Source: JAXGYX01 sp040772065 (GTDB lineage: Bacteria > Bacillota > Clostridia > Saccharofermentanales > Fastidiosipilaceae). Taken from it: a stretch of 64,000 bases of DNA. Below, piece after piece: positions 8,208 to 17,259 of this stretch. The position numbers and the translations under genes were made by a program. The notes beneath the pieces are model-generated. The model ran no database searches. It saw only the letters and a list, made by a program, of their open reading frames with translations, and had not been told where the DNA came from. Location: assembly GCA_040772065.1 (NCBI GenBank), contig JAXGYX010000001.1, positions 496,001-560,000 of the forward strand, written 5' to 3'. Numbering within the stretch: position 1 is the stretch's first letter; every line of letters starts with the position of its first letter.

Positions 8208-8700
8208 AAAAGTCCTGGTCATCATGGGCAGCGACTCCGATCTGCCTAAGTTGGAATCTTGTTTTGCACATTTGGATCAATTTGAAATTGAATGGGAGGC
8301 CGCCGTCTGCTCGGCGCATCGGTCTCCGGAACGGGCGGCTGAGCTGGCCAGAGACGCCGCGAAAAACGGTTTTGGCGTGATCATCGCCGCGGCCGGACTG
8401 GCGGCGCATTTGCCGGGAGTGTTGGCCGCGTATACTATTTTACCTGTGATTGGCGTGCCGATTTCCGCGGGTTCTTTAAACGGTTTGGACGCCCTGCTGG
8501 CCGAGGTGCAAATGCCCGCCGGCATACCTGTCGCCACCGTCGCGATCGACGGCGCGGCGAACGCGGCCATATTGGCCGCGCAGATTCTCGCGCTGGCGGA
8601 GCCGCGCATCGCGAATCTGCTGCGCGAACACAAAGAGAGTCTGGCGGCCGCGGTGGCGGATAAAGATGAAAGACTGCGAAGCAGACTTAACGAGCGCTGA
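8200..8700 (+). CDS. purE: N5-carboxyaminoimidazole ribonucleotide mutase
   Basis: Class I PurE interconverts N5-CAIR and CAIR in purine synthesis. The 166-residue protein has the MGSDSD motif at residues 9-14, the CSAHRSPE motif with the catalytic His, AAAGLAAHLPG and GVPI. GGAGG at 8190-8194 precedes ATG 8200, inside the end of prfB. PurK is not in the window; it must lie elsewhere or the PurE may use CO2 directly. A weak hairpin (ACCGG/CCGGT at 8727-8744 with TTTTCGTT) separates it from purF. Confidence 0.93.
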   Translation: MSKKVLVIMGSDSDLPKLESCFAHLDQFEIEWEAAVCSAHRSPERAAELARDAAKNGFGVIIAAAGLAAHLPGVLAAYTILPVIGVPISAGSLNGLDALLAEVQMPAGIPVATVAIDGAANAAILAAQILALAEPRIANLLREHKESLAAAVADKDERLRSRLNER

Positions 8701-8767
8701 AGAGCGGACATGGAAGGATTGAACAGACCGGTCGCGCGGCCGGTTTTCGTTCTTATGGAGAAAAGTT

Positions 8768-10231
8768 ATGGGTCATGAATTACACGATGCGTGCGGGGTG
8801 GTCGGATATTTCGACGTGAGCGAACAGCGCGGCGATATTTCGCGGCTGGCGTACTTAGGTTTGTTCGCCTTGCAACATCGCGGACAGGACAGCGCGGGCA
8901 TCGCGGTCAACAACAACGGCAAGATTTTTTGTCATAAAGAGCAGGGACTGGTCGTGGAAGTGTTTGACGACATGACCTTGAATATGTTGCAGGGCCATGC
9001 CGCGATTGGACATGTGCGCTATCCAATGGGAGGCGATAGCAATGTGGTGAACGCACAGCCACTTTTAATCAAATCTAAGACGGGTCAGATCGCGTTGGCG
9101 CACAACGGAATGCTGACCAATTGTGAAGAGTTGCGCGACCGGATGGAGGAACAAGGTGCGATTTTCCAAACGACCTCGGATGCCGAGGTGATGCTGTCTT
9201 TGTTGGCCCGAAACTCGATTTTGGCCGATCGCATCGAAGATGCGATCTTTATGATGATGGCGGAAGTCAAGGGCGCCTACGCGCTGACAATCATGACAAA
9301 AGACAAAGTGATCGGCGTGCGGGATCCGGACGGCATTCGCCCGCTTTGTATCGGTGTGCTGGGCGACACATATGTGCTTGCCTCCGAAAGTTGCGCGCTG
9401 GACACCATCGGCGCCACCTTCATTCGTGACGTCGACCCCGGCGAGGTGGTCACGCTGGACGCCAATGGTCTCAGTGCGGAGTATTTTCAACCGGATGAAA
9501 TGGGCAACAATTCATTAAAGGGGAAATTGTGCTCGTTTGAATTTGTCTATTTCGCAAGACCGGATAGTGTGATCGATGGTGCGGATGTCCATTTCGCCCG
9601 GCTGGCCGCCGGTCGCCAATTGGCGATCGAGGCGCCGGTGGAGGCCGATGTCATTGTTGGAGCGCCGGACTCCGGCATGATGGCCGCTTTGGGATACGCG
9701 AAAGAAAGCGGAATTGAATTCAATCAAGGGCTGCTCAAAAATCGTTATGTTGGGCGCACCTTCATTCAACCGACACAAATGAAACGGGAAATTTCCATCG
9801 CGATGAAGTTCGCGCCGCTGCGCTACACTTTGCAAGGAAAACGAGTCTGTTTGATTGATGACTCAATTGTGCGCGGCACGACCATGCGCCGTCTGGTGGA
9901 GATGATCAAAGCCAGCGGCGCGGCGGAGGTACATTTGCGTATCGCCTGTTCGCCGGTCGTCTATCCTTGCTTTTATGGCGTGGACACGCCCAGTCAAGGC
10001 GAGCTGTCCGCCTGCAATATGACCAAGGCAGCGCTGCAAAAACTGATCAACGCGGACAGTTTGGAATTTATCTCACTGGAAGGACTCAAGAATTCATTGA
10101 AAGGCTTGCGCTGTGACTGTTGCACAGCCTGCCTGGACGGCAATTATCCGGCGGGAATTCCGGAAGCGGAAATCATGGATCTGCGCAAGATCGACTTGAT
10201 CGAGAATGGTTACACAGGTGGCGGAAAATGA
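8768..10231 (+). CDS. purF: Amidophosphoribosyltransferase
   Basis: PurF makes phosphoribosylamine from PRPP and glutamine, the committed purine step. The 487-residue protein has a short propeptide MGHELHDA in front of the catalytic Cys9 (CGVVGYF). It also has the glutaminase motif LQHRGQDSAGI and the PRPP-binding loop VCLIDDSIVRGTT. Conserved cysteines in KLCSFEF, RIACSP and the C-terminal RCDCCTAC suggest the oxygen-labile [4Fe-4S] type known from Bacillus PurF, fitting an anaerobe. GGAG precedes the ATG. The stop overlaps the start of purN (ATGA). Confidence 0.96.
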   Translation: MGHELHDACGVVGYFDVSEQRGDISRLAYLGLFALQHRGQDSAGIAVNNNGKIFCHKEQGLVVEVFDDMTLNMLQGHAAIGHVRYPMGGDSNVVNAQPLLIKSKTGQIALAHNGMLTNCEELRDRMEEQGAIFQTTSDAEVMLSLLARNSILADRIEDAIFMMMAEVKGAYALTIMTKDKVIGVRDPDGIRPLCIGVLGDTYVLASESCALDTIGATFIRDVDPGEVVTLDANGLSAEYFQPDEMGNNSLKGKLCSFEFVYFARPDSVIDGADVHFARLAAGRQLAIEAPVEADVIVGAPDSGMMAALGYAKESGIEFNQGLLKNRYVGRTFIQPTQMKREISIAMKFAPLRYTLQGKRVCLIDDSIVRGTTMRRLVEMIKASGAAEVHLRIACSPVVYPCFYGVDTPSQGELSACNMTKAALQKLINADSLEFISLEGLKNSLKGLRCDCCTACLDGNYPAGIPEAEIMDLRKIDLIENGYTGGGK

Positions 10232-10866
10232 ATGTCGCCGTGTTTGTCTCCGGTGGTGGGACCAATCTACAGTGTTTGATTGACCGTCAAAAAGGCGGGC
10301 TGTTGCCGAACTGTGAGATCGTTCGGGTGATCGCCTCAAAGGAAGGTACAAGAGCGGAAGAACGTGCGCGTAAAACGGGAATTTCGACCACCGTGGTGCG
10401 CAGGCGGGATTTTAAAACAGAAACAGCCTATGATCAGGCTTTGCTCGACAGCTTGGCCGGTTATGGGGTTGACTTGATTGTGTTGGCGGGTTTTTTGACC
10501 AAACTCGGCGCGGGATTTGTCAAACGTTACCCAAATCAAATCATCAATGTCCATCCATCCTTGCTGCCTGCTTTTGGTGGGGCCGGGTACTACGGAATCA
10601 AACCGCACCAGGCTGTGTTGGAATATGGTTGCAAGGTGACCGGAGCGACCGTCCATCTGGTCGACAACAATTACGACACCGGCCCGATCGTGCTGCAAAA
10701 AGCAATTGAGGTGTGTGCGGATGACACGGCTGAAACCTTACAGCTTCGGGTCATGCGTGAATGCGAACAGGTTATTTTACCTGAAGCGGTGCGGCTGTTT
10801 ACCGCCGGTAAAATAGCGGTATCGGGAAGGATCACCCGGATCGTCGAAGAACAGGTGTTTGAATGA
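10228..10866 (+). CDS. purN: Phosphoribosylglycinamide formyltransferase
   Basis: PurN transfers a formyl group from 10-formyl-tetrahydrofolate to GAR. The 212-residue protein has the phosphate-binding loop VSGGGTNLQ, the VLAGFLTKL segment and the catalytic motif INVHPSLLPAFGG with Asn and His. It also has a catalytic Asp in the VDNNYDTGPI segment. ATG 10228 overlaps the purF stop. purM, which often sits between purF and purN, is absent. A 94-base gap with no clear promoter follows before purH. Confidence 0.94.
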   Translation: MNVAVFVSGGGTNLQCLIDRQKGGLLPNCEIVRVIASKEGTRAEERARKTGISTTVVRRRDFKTETAYDQALLDSLAGYGVDLIVLAGFLTKLGAGFVKRYPNQIINVHPSLLPAFGGAGYYGIKPHQAVLEYGCKVTGATVHLVDNNYDTGPIVLQKAIEVCADDTAETLQLRVMRECEQVILPEAVRLFTAGKIAVSGRITRIVEEQVFE

Positions 10867-10960
10867 TGGAAATATGTACAGCGACGCTCAGCTTAGTTGA
10901 GTCGTTGACACGAGCCGATACTATAAACCGTGAACATAATCAATTATAAAAGGAGACAGT

Positions 10961-12523
10961 ATGATCCAACGTGCTTTAATCAGTGTTTCAGACAAAACCG
11001 GCATCGTTGACCTGGCCCGCTCCTTGAGTCAGCTGGGGGTTGAAATCGTGTCGACCGGCGGCACCTACAAAGAGATCGCGGCGCATGACATACCGGTTAC
11101 CGAGATCAGCTCGATCACCGGATTCCCCGAGTGCTTGGACGGGCGTGTGAAGACCTTGCACCCCTTCATTCACGCGGGTCTGTTGGCGGATCGCGCGAAA
11201 CCCGACCATATGGATTTTCTCAAATCCATGGACATCGTCCCAATCGACCTGGTTGTTGTGAATTTGTATCCGTTCAAAGAAACTGTGCTGAAACCCGGAG
11301 CTTCTTTTGCGGAGTGTGTGGAAAACATAGACATTGGCGGACCGAGCATGTTGCGCGCGGCGGCGAAGAATCACGCGGCGGTCGCGGTGGTGACCGACCC
11401 CGCTGATTATGACCCGGTGTTGCGCGAGATAGCACAGACAGGGGACACGACCGCGCAAACCCGTTTCGCACTGATGGTCAAGGTGTTTGAGCATACCGCT
11501 GCCTATGACGCTTTGATCGCGCGTTACATGCGCGCCGAGGCCTCCAAGCGGAACGGTGAGGAGGTGGAACTGTTTCCCGATCAATTGACGCTGACTTATG
11601 AAAAACAACAAAACCTGCGCTATGGCGAAAACCCTTTCCAGCGAGCGGTGTTTTATCGTGAACCCCTGCCGGTCGCTGACTCGCTCGCGCAGGCGAGACA
11701 GCTACACGGAAAAGAGCTGTCTTATAACAACATCTCGGATACCGACGCCGCGATTGCGATGGTGAAAGAATTTGACCGCCCCGCCTGCGTGGCGGTCAAA
11801 CACGCGAATCCTTGCGGCATAGCGGTCCGCGACACGATTGACGAAGCCTGGGAACGCGCCTATCAAGCCGATCCGGTTTCCGTGTTCGGTGGCATCGTGG
11901 CGCTCAATCGACCGGTGAACAGGGCGGCCGCCGAAAGCATGGCGAAGATCTTTTTGGAAGTGATCGTGGCGCCGTCTTTTGACCGGGATGCGTTTGAGAT
12001 CTTGTCACAAAAGAAAAATATCAGACTGCTTGAATTGCCGGAGATCGCACGTCCCTTTGCGAAGGAGGCGATGAGCGTCAAAGGTGTCGGTGGCGGTCTA
12101 CTGGTTCAACAAAATGACAACGAAGTATATGATCCGGCGGATTTACGCCTGGTGACCCGAAAGGCTCCGACCGAACAGGACTTGAAGGATTGTTATTTTG
12201 GCATGCAGGTGGTCAAACATGTCAAGTCGAACGCCATTGTGTTGGTTAAAGACGGTGTGACTGTGGGTGTGGGTCCGGGGCAGGTCAATCGAGTGACCGC
12301 TTTGGAGATCGCCATCAAAATGGCCGGAGACAAGGCAAAAGGCGCCGTGTTGGCGTCAGACGCGTTTTTCCCATTCGATGATAGTGTGCGTCTCGCCGGG
12401 GCGGCGGGGATCGAGGTCATTATTCAGCCGGGAGGATCGGTGCGCGACGACGACTCGATCAAGGCCTGCGACGAGTTGGGGATCGCGATGGTTTTTACAG
12501 GTAAAAGACACTTCTTACATTGA
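10961..12523 (+). CDS. purH: AICAR transformylase / IMP cyclohydrolase
   Basis: This bifunctional enzyme performs the last two steps to IMP. The 520-residue protein has the N-terminal MGS-like cyclohydrolase domain (about 1-195: SVSDKTGIVDLA, STGGTYKEI, LDGRVKTLHP). The AICAR transformylase domain follows (about 200-520: LRYGENPFQ, the catalytic KHANPCG motif, SDAFFPFDD, QPGGSVRDDD). AAAAGGAG lies just before ATG 10961. purD starts 11 bases after its stop. Confidence 0.97.
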   Translation: MIQRALISVSDKTGIVDLARSLSQLGVEIVSTGGTYKEIAAHDIPVTEISSITGFPECLDGRVKTLHPFIHAGLLADRAKPDHMDFLKSMDIVPIDLVVVNLYPFKETVLKPGASFAECVENIDIGGPSMLRAAAKNHAAVAVVTDPADYDPVLREIAQTGDTTAQTRFALMVKVFEHTAAYDALIARYMRAEASKRNGEEVELFPDQLTLTYEKQQNLRYGENPFQRAVFYREPLPVADSLAQARQLHGKELSYNNISDTDAAIAMVKEFDRPACVAVKHANPCGIAVRDTIDEAWERAYQADPVSVFGGIVALNRPVNRAAAESMAKIFLEVIVAPSFDRDAFEILSQKKNIRLLELPEIARPFAKEAMSVKGVGGGLLVQQNDNEVYDPADLRLVTRKAPTEQDLKDCYFGMQVVKHVKSNAIVLVKDGVTVGVGPGQVNRVTALEIAIKMAGDKAKGAVLASDAFFPFDDSVRLAGAAGIEVIIQPGGSVRDDDSIKACDELGIAMVFTGKRHFLH

Positions 12524-12534
12524 TGGAGAAAAAT

Positions 12535-13800
12535 ATGAAAATACTAGTGATCGGCGGAGGCGGCAGAGAGGCCGCAATCATCTGGAAGTTATCGCAAAGC
12601 CCTCATCAGCCGGAGCTGTATTGCGCGCCGGGAAATTATGGCATTGGCAAGCTTGCGACATGTGTGCCTTTGAGCGCCACCGATCTGGATGGCATTGTCA
12701 ATTTCGCGCAAGACGAATCGCTGGACTTGGTGGTTGTCGCCCCGGATGATCCGCTCGCTCTTGGACTGGTTGACCGACTGACCGACGCCGGTGTGCGCGC
12801 GTTCGGGCCGACCGCGGCGGCGGCGGAGATTGAAGCAAGTAAGATCTTTTCGAAACAATTAATGCGCGAACATGGTATTCCCACCGCGGGGGCCGAGGTG
12901 TTCACGGTTGAACAGGACGCGTTGGATTGGCTGAGCCGCCAAACCACATTCCCGGTTGTTGTGAAAGCCGATGGGCTCGCGCTTGGCAAAGGTGTGTTGA
13001 TTTGCGCGGACCGCGCCGAAGCCGAACGGGCGGTGCGGGAGATGATGAGTGGAAATCAATTTGGCGACGCGGGCTCTCGAGTTTTGATCGAAGAATGTCT
13101 TACCGGACCTGAGTTGACCGTGTTGGCGTTCACGGACGGAAAAACGATTGCCGCGATGCCAAGTTCACGTGATCATAAACGAGCGCTCGATCACGATCTC
13201 GGCCTCAACACCGGTGGCATGGGCGCGGTTGTGCCGGGCGCGGACTTGGACGCGGAGCAATGGGCGAGACTGCGTGAGACAATCTTTCAGCCTACCATTG
13301 ACGCTCTGTCGAGCATGGGCAGAGTGTTCAAAGGGGTCATCTATTTTGGTCTGATGCTGACCGCTGACGGTCCGAAAGTGATCGAGTACAACGCCCGCTT
13401 TGGCGATCCGGAGGCACAGGCGGTGCTGCCGCTGTTGCGGACGGATTTGCTGGATGTGATCAATGCTGTGATCGATGAGCGTCTGGCGGATATCGAAATC
13501 AAATGGTCGGACGAAGCCTCGTGCTGTGTGGTGGCGGCTTCCGCGGGATATCCGGCTGAATATGAAAAAGGCAAAAAAATCACCGGACTGGAAGACTGTG
13601 AGGCCATGGTCTTCCATGCCGGAACCACCTGGTCCGCCGAGCTTAACTCAGTTGTGACAAACGGCGGCCGTGTTCTAGGTGTTTGCGCGACAGGCGCGAC
13701 GCTGGACGAGGCGCTGGATGAGGCATATGACAATCTCGGGAGAATTCATTTTGACGGCATGCACTACCGCAAGGATATCGGAAGGACGATCCCGCAATGA
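12535..13800 (+). CDS. purD: Phosphoribosylamine-glycine ligase
   Basis: PurD ligates glycine to phosphoribosylamine with ATP. The 421-residue ATP-grasp protein has the N-terminal VIGGGGREAA loop, the VVKADGLALGKGV ATP-binding segment, DHDLGLNTGGMGA and the metal site EYNARFGDPE. I chose ATG 12535, with GGAG at 12524-12527; an ATG at 12523 falls on the ribosome-binding site. The stop overlaps the next ATG (13797), so purD is coupled to the nadD fusion. Confidence 0.95.
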   Translation: MKILVIGGGGREAAIIWKLSQSPHQPELYCAPGNYGIGKLATCVPLSATDLDGIVNFAQDESLDLVVVAPDDPLALGLVDRLTDAGVRAFGPTAAAAEIEASKIFSKQLMREHGIPTAGAEVFTVEQDALDWLSRQTTFPVVVKADGLALGKGVLICADRAEAERAVREMMSGNQFGDAGSRVLIEECLTGPELTVLAFTDGKTIAAMPSSRDHKRALDHDLGLNTGGMGAVVPGADLDAEQWARLRETIFQPTIDALSSMGRVFKGVIYFGLMLTADGPKVIEYNARFGDPEAQAVLPLLRTDLLDVINAVIDERLADIEIKWSDEASCCVVAASAGYPAEYEKGKKITGLEDCEAMVFHAGTTWSAELNSVVTNGGRVLGVCATGATLDEALDEAYDNLGRIHFDGMHYRKDIGRTIPQ

Positions 13801-15041
13801 AACCGACGCTGAAGATCGGTTTGTTTGGTGGCACTTTTGACCCGATTCACAACGCCCATCTGGCCATCGTCGAGGCGGCTATTGAAACAGCCGAGTTGCG
13901 GCGCGTGTTGATCATGCCGAGCGGCCATCCGCCATTGAAGGATCCCGCCGGAGTCAGTCCGGCGATCTATCGCTACCGCATGGCTGAACTGGCGGTCAGG
14001 CGGTCACCTCAAATTGAGATCAGTGATATGGAGATTCGACGGACCGGACCTTCTTACACCGTGGACACTTTGAAACAGCTGAATTGCGGACTTGGATCCG
14101 CGCGAGATGTTCATTTGATCTGCGGCACCGATGTGCTGTTCGATTTGCCCAACTGGCACGAGCCAAAAGGAGTGCTGGAAAACTGCACCCTGCTGGTCGG
14201 CACGAGACCCGGTTTTAGGACTGATTCGATTCAACGTCAAATGAACCATCTACGCCATCAATACAAGGCGGTGATTCAAACCTTTGACATGCCCGAGATG
14301 GATCTTTCCTCGACCGAGATCCGGAGTCGACTGATTGAATTTCCACAGACGGACCTGCCACAGGTCCCTCAGGCGGTGGGTGAGTTTATCCGCCGGCACC
14401 GTGTCTATCGTGACCATTTACTGTTGCGTGAGTTGTCAGATGACACGGTGCGTTTTTTGATTCGTGTTCAACAAGAACTATGGAATCAAATCACGCGTGA
14501 GCGCTTGTTGCATTCAGTCGGAACCGCCTTAACCGCGGTTCGGCTTGCCTTGCGTTTTGGGGTGGACGCAGACAAAGCGGCGGTGGCGGGTATTTTACAT
14601 GACTTGGCCAAGGAACTTAGCCCGCGTGATTATCTGGATGAGCATCCGGAGCAGGCTCACTGGCTGGAGGACTATCCGCAGATTGTCCATGGCCCGTTTG
14701 GAGCGCAGCTGGCGCGCGGTCGATACGGTATTGACGATCAGGAGCTGCTCGACGCAATCACTTATCACACAACTTTGCGCGATAATCCATCTAATTTGGA
14801 GAAAATCATCTTCTTATCTGATAAAATCGAGCCTAGTCGCACATTTCTCGATTTGAAGCCAATTCGGGAGTTGGCGAGATCTGACCTCAACCGGGCCGCT
14901 TTGGCATGTTTGGAAGCCGTGAGGTCAAGTATATTGAAACGTGATCAGATTGAGCATCCATATTCGGTGGATGCGGCTCTCGCGCTGACGGACGCGCCGG
15001 GGATACCGGCGATCAGAAAGGATGACATAGTTGACGATTAA
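13797..15041 (+). CDS. nadD: NadD-YqeK fusion: nicotinate-nucleotide adenylyltransferase plus HD-domain hydrolase
   Basis: This 414-residue protein joins two enzymes that are usually adjacent genes. Residues 1 to about 195 are NadD, which adenylates nicotinate mononucleotide for NAD synthesis. They contain GLFGGTFDPIHNAH at about 8-21 (usual signature HxGH, here HNAH) and SSTEIRSRL. Residues from about 220 are a YqeK-type HD domain, a family known to cleave diadenosine tetraphosphate. They contain HSVGTALTAVRLA, GILHDLAKEL with the HD pair, and the conserved HTT and LSDKIEPSR motifs. The ATG overlaps the purD stop, and rsfS starts inside the end, the usual nadD-yqeK-rsfS order. Confidence 0.93.
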   Translation: MKPTLKIGLFGGTFDPIHNAHLAIVEAAIETAELRRVLIMPSGHPPLKDPAGVSPAIYRYRMAELAVRRSPQIEISDMEIRRTGPSYTVDTLKQLNCGLGSARDVHLICGTDVLFDLPNWHEPKGVLENCTLLVGTRPGFRTDSIQRQMNHLRHQYKAVIQTFDMPEMDLSSTEIRSRLIEFPQTDLPQVPQAVGEFIRRHRVYRDHLLLRELSDDTVRFLIRVQQELWNQITRERLLHSVGTALTAVRLALRFGVDADKAAVAGILHDLAKELSPRDYLDEHPEQAHWLEDYPQIVHGPFGAQLARGRYGIDDQELLDAITYHTTLRDNPSNLEKIIFLSDKIEPSRTFLDLKPIRELARSDLNRAALACLEAVRSSILKRDQIEHPYSVDAALALTDAPGIPAIRKDDIVDD

Positions 15042-15387
15042 AGAGATTGCGGACCAAATCAAAGCGATTTTAGAAAATAAAAAGGGGCTCGACGTTGAAG
15101 TGATCGACGTCGCGGACAAAACGACTTTGGCGGATTATTTTATCATCGCGTCGGGTCGGTCAAGTACCCAGGTCAAAGCGTTGGCGGATGAGGTCGAACA
15201 TGAGATGATCAAGCGATTTGACCGCCACCCCGAACATATTGAAGGCAATTATCGGGACAAATGGGTGTTACTTGATTATCTCGATATCGTGGTCCATATT
15301 TTTCAGGAAGAGGAGCGACAGCACTACAGCCTTGAAAAACTATGGATGGCGAAAACGGTGGATCAGAGCGGCGAATCCAAAGCTTGA
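15031..15387 (+). CDS. rsfS: Ribosomal silencing factor
   Basis: RsfS binds ribosomal protein L14 and blocks subunit joining when nutrients are short. The 118-residue protein has the family motifs ADYFIIASG, S..QVKALADEVE, and the D-YLDIVVHIF core with Y-SLEKLW near the end. The start is TTG 15031, with AAAGGA at 15017-15022; no ATG lies upstream in frame after the nadD domain. It overlaps the previous gene by 11 bases and ends the pur-nadD transcript before a terminator. Confidence 0.93.
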   Translation: MTIKEIADQIKAILENKKGLDVEVIDVADKTTLADYFIIASGRSSTQVKALADEVEHEMIKRFDRHPEHIEGNYRDKWVLLDYLDIVVHIFQEEERQHYSLEKLWMAKTVDQSGESKA

Positions 15388-15447
15388 TCATCGGCCGACT
15401 CCATTGAATCTGTCTGGCAATGTGGATTTTTTACCAATTATGAAGAG

Positions 15448-15478
15448 AAAAACCGCTCCCCCGCTGAGAGCGGTTTTT
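15448..15478 (+). terminator. Bidirectional Rho-independent terminator after rsfS
   Basis: AAAAACCGCTC (15448-15458) and GAGCGGTTTTT (15468-15478) form an 11-bp stem that includes A- and T-runs on both sides. It lies 60 bases after the rsfS stop and ends the purine-nadD-rsfS transcript. Confidence 0.9.
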
Positions 15479-15541
15479 ATATGCTGAAAAAACAAGCCGG
15501 TCTTGATAAACGGGCTTGAATTTCGTCGGGAGGTGGTCGAT

Positions 15542-16258
15542 TTGTCGCCAAAGAATGGAGTTGGTTCTCTCGCTTCCACGCAAGACCGAAAGGTATGTGA
15601 GAAGCTGCGTAAATTATTTAGCGCTTTGTTGTCCGTCAGCGCGCTGCTGAGCATTGTGTTGGTCTTATCCATACCGGGACCTGTCTCAGGTGGGCACTTA
15701 AACATCGAGTCGGCCGAAAAGATTTCGAGCTTGGAAACTGATGAACCCGCCTCGCTGACAAGTGATGAGTCGGCGCCGGCTGTATCATCAGAGAAACAGA
15801 CCGCGAAAGAAACATCTTTGTTTCCGGTCTATATCGCCGGAGCGGTTGAGCGACCGGGAGTGGTCTTGATTCCGGACGGTACCTGGCTGGATACCGCGAT
15901 TCTGGAATGTGGCGGTGTGAAAGAGGAGGCGGATCTGACAAAGGTCAATCTCGCGATGACATTGAAAGCCGGACAAATGATTTACGTGCCGGCGCAAGGC
16001 GAGATCATCGACAATGATATTTCTGAGATTGTCACGCTTGACACAGAGGCCGTGGGAACCGCGGACATGGTCAATCTCAATCTGGCTTCTGTTGATCAGC
16101 TCATCAGTTTACCGGGTATTGGACCGGCGACCGCCGAGAAAATAACCAAATACAGGGAACAAAATGGTGGATTTCAGTCCATTGAGGAGATTATGAGCAT
16201 CCCTGGGATCAAAGATGCTAAATTCAATGAAATCAAGGAACGGATCACCGTTGATTGA
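15542..16258 (+). CDS. comEA: ComEA-type DNA-binding competence protein
   Basis: ComEA is a surface-anchored receptor that holds double-stranded DNA during transformation. The 238-residue protein has one N-terminal membrane segment (LFSALLSVSALLSIVLVLSI) and a Ser/Glu-rich linker. A SLBB domain follows (PVYIAGAVERPGV to GQMIYVP), then a C-terminal helix-hairpin-helix pair (VNLNLASVDQLISLPGIGP, SIEEIMSIPGI). I chose TTG 15542, with a good GGGAGG at 15528-15533; an earlier TTG at 15503 has none. comEB and comEC are not next to it, so the uptake channel must lie elsewhere if present. Confidence 0.9.
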   Translation: MSPKNGVGSLASTQDRKVCEKLRKLFSALLSVSALLSIVLVLSIPGPVSGGHLNIESAEKISSLETDEPASLTSDESAPAVSSEKQTAKETSLFPVYIAGAVERPGVVLIPDGTWLDTAILECGGVKEEADLTKVNLAMTLKAGQMIYVPAQGEIIDNDISEIVTLDTEAVGTADMVNLNLASVDQLISLPGIGPATAEKITKYREQNGGFQSIEEIMSIPGIKDAKFNEIKERITVD

Positions 16259-16323
16259 CGGTGTTCGCGTTGCCGGAATCACCTGTCGGATTTGAACGTT
16301 CTTTATAAAATCTGATCGAACTT

Positions 16324-16332
16324 TGATATACT
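16324..16332 (+). promoter_or_regulatory. Extended -10 promoter of thyA
   Basis: TG at 16324-16325 and TATACT at 16327-16332, about 30 bases before the thyA start. The -35 region is weak. Confidence 0.45.
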
Positions 16333-16362
16333 GTTGCCAGCATTATTTTATTGAGGTGAGTC

Positions 16363-17193
16363 ATGAGTCAAGCTGACCAATTATTTATAGAGAACTGTAA
16401 ATCCATCTTAACAACAGGTAGCTCCACCGAGAACGAGGCGGTCCGCCCACGGTGGGAGGACGGTAGCCCCGCTTATACCATGAAAAAATTCGGCATCGTC
16501 AATCGATATGATTTGGCGGCGGAATTTCCGATTTTAACCTTGCGTTTCACAAATTTTCGCGCCTGTGTCGATGAAATACTTTGGATTTGGCAGCGTAAAT
16601 CCAACAATATCAATGATTTGAACAGTCAGATCTGGAACGCGTGGGCCGACGAGAATGGGTCGATCGGCAAGGCGTATGGCTATCAGCTGGGAGTCAAGCA
16701 TCAGTATAAGGAAGGTCTGTTCGATCAGGTCGACCGGGTCTTGTATGATTTGAAGAACAATCCTCATAGCAGGCGCATCCTGACCAATATCTACACGATG
16801 GCGGATTTGCATGAGATGAATCTGTACCCTTGCGCATACAGCATGACGTTCAATGTGGTAGGCGACAAACTCAACGGCATATTGAACCAACGTTCACAGG
16901 ACATGCTGACGGCCAATAATTGGAATGTCACCCAGTACGCCGTGCTGATGCATATGTTTGCGGTTTGCTCGGGACTGCGGGTTGGAGAGTTGATTCATGT
17001 GATTGCCGACGCGCATATTTATGATCGGCATATCGACATCGTCAAAGAGCTGATTGGGCGAACGCCTTTGGAGGCTCCAAAGTTGATCGTTGATCCTGAC
17101 GTTACCGATTTTTATGACTTCACACCGGACAGTTTTTCTTTGGATAATTACAGACACAACGGAAAAATTTTGGGTATTCCTGTCGCGGTCTGA
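16363..17193 (+). CDS. thyA: Thymidylate synthase
   Basis: ThyA methylates dUMP to dTMP using methylene-tetrahydrofolate. The 276-residue protein has GKAYGYQLG, the NPHSRRI arginine motif, the catalytic Cys157 in LYPCAY, LNQRSQDM and DAHIYDRHI. The residue after the cysteine is Ala, where the classic motif is PCH; the region reads LYPCAYSMTFNV. GAGGTG precedes the ATG. folA follows 66 bases later, which makes sense because ThyA produces dihydrofolate. Confidence 0.95.
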   Translation: MSQADQLFIENCKSILTTGSSTENEAVRPRWEDGSPAYTMKKFGIVNRYDLAAEFPILTLRFTNFRACVDEILWIWQRKSNNINDLNSQIWNAWADENGSIGKAYGYQLGVKHQYKEGLFDQVDRVLYDLKNNPHSRRILTNIYTMADLHEMNLYPCAYSMTFNVVGDKLNGILNQRSQDMLTANNWNVTQYAVLMHMFAVCSGLRVGELIHVIADAHIYDRHIDIVKELIGRTPLEAPKLIVDPDVTDFYDFTPDSFSLDNYRHNGKILGIPVAV

Positions 17194-17259
17194 TCGTTCA
17201 ACTATTTTTCTTTTAATCGATTTACCGTGCGAAAATTTATGTTAGGAATGGGTACGGCT

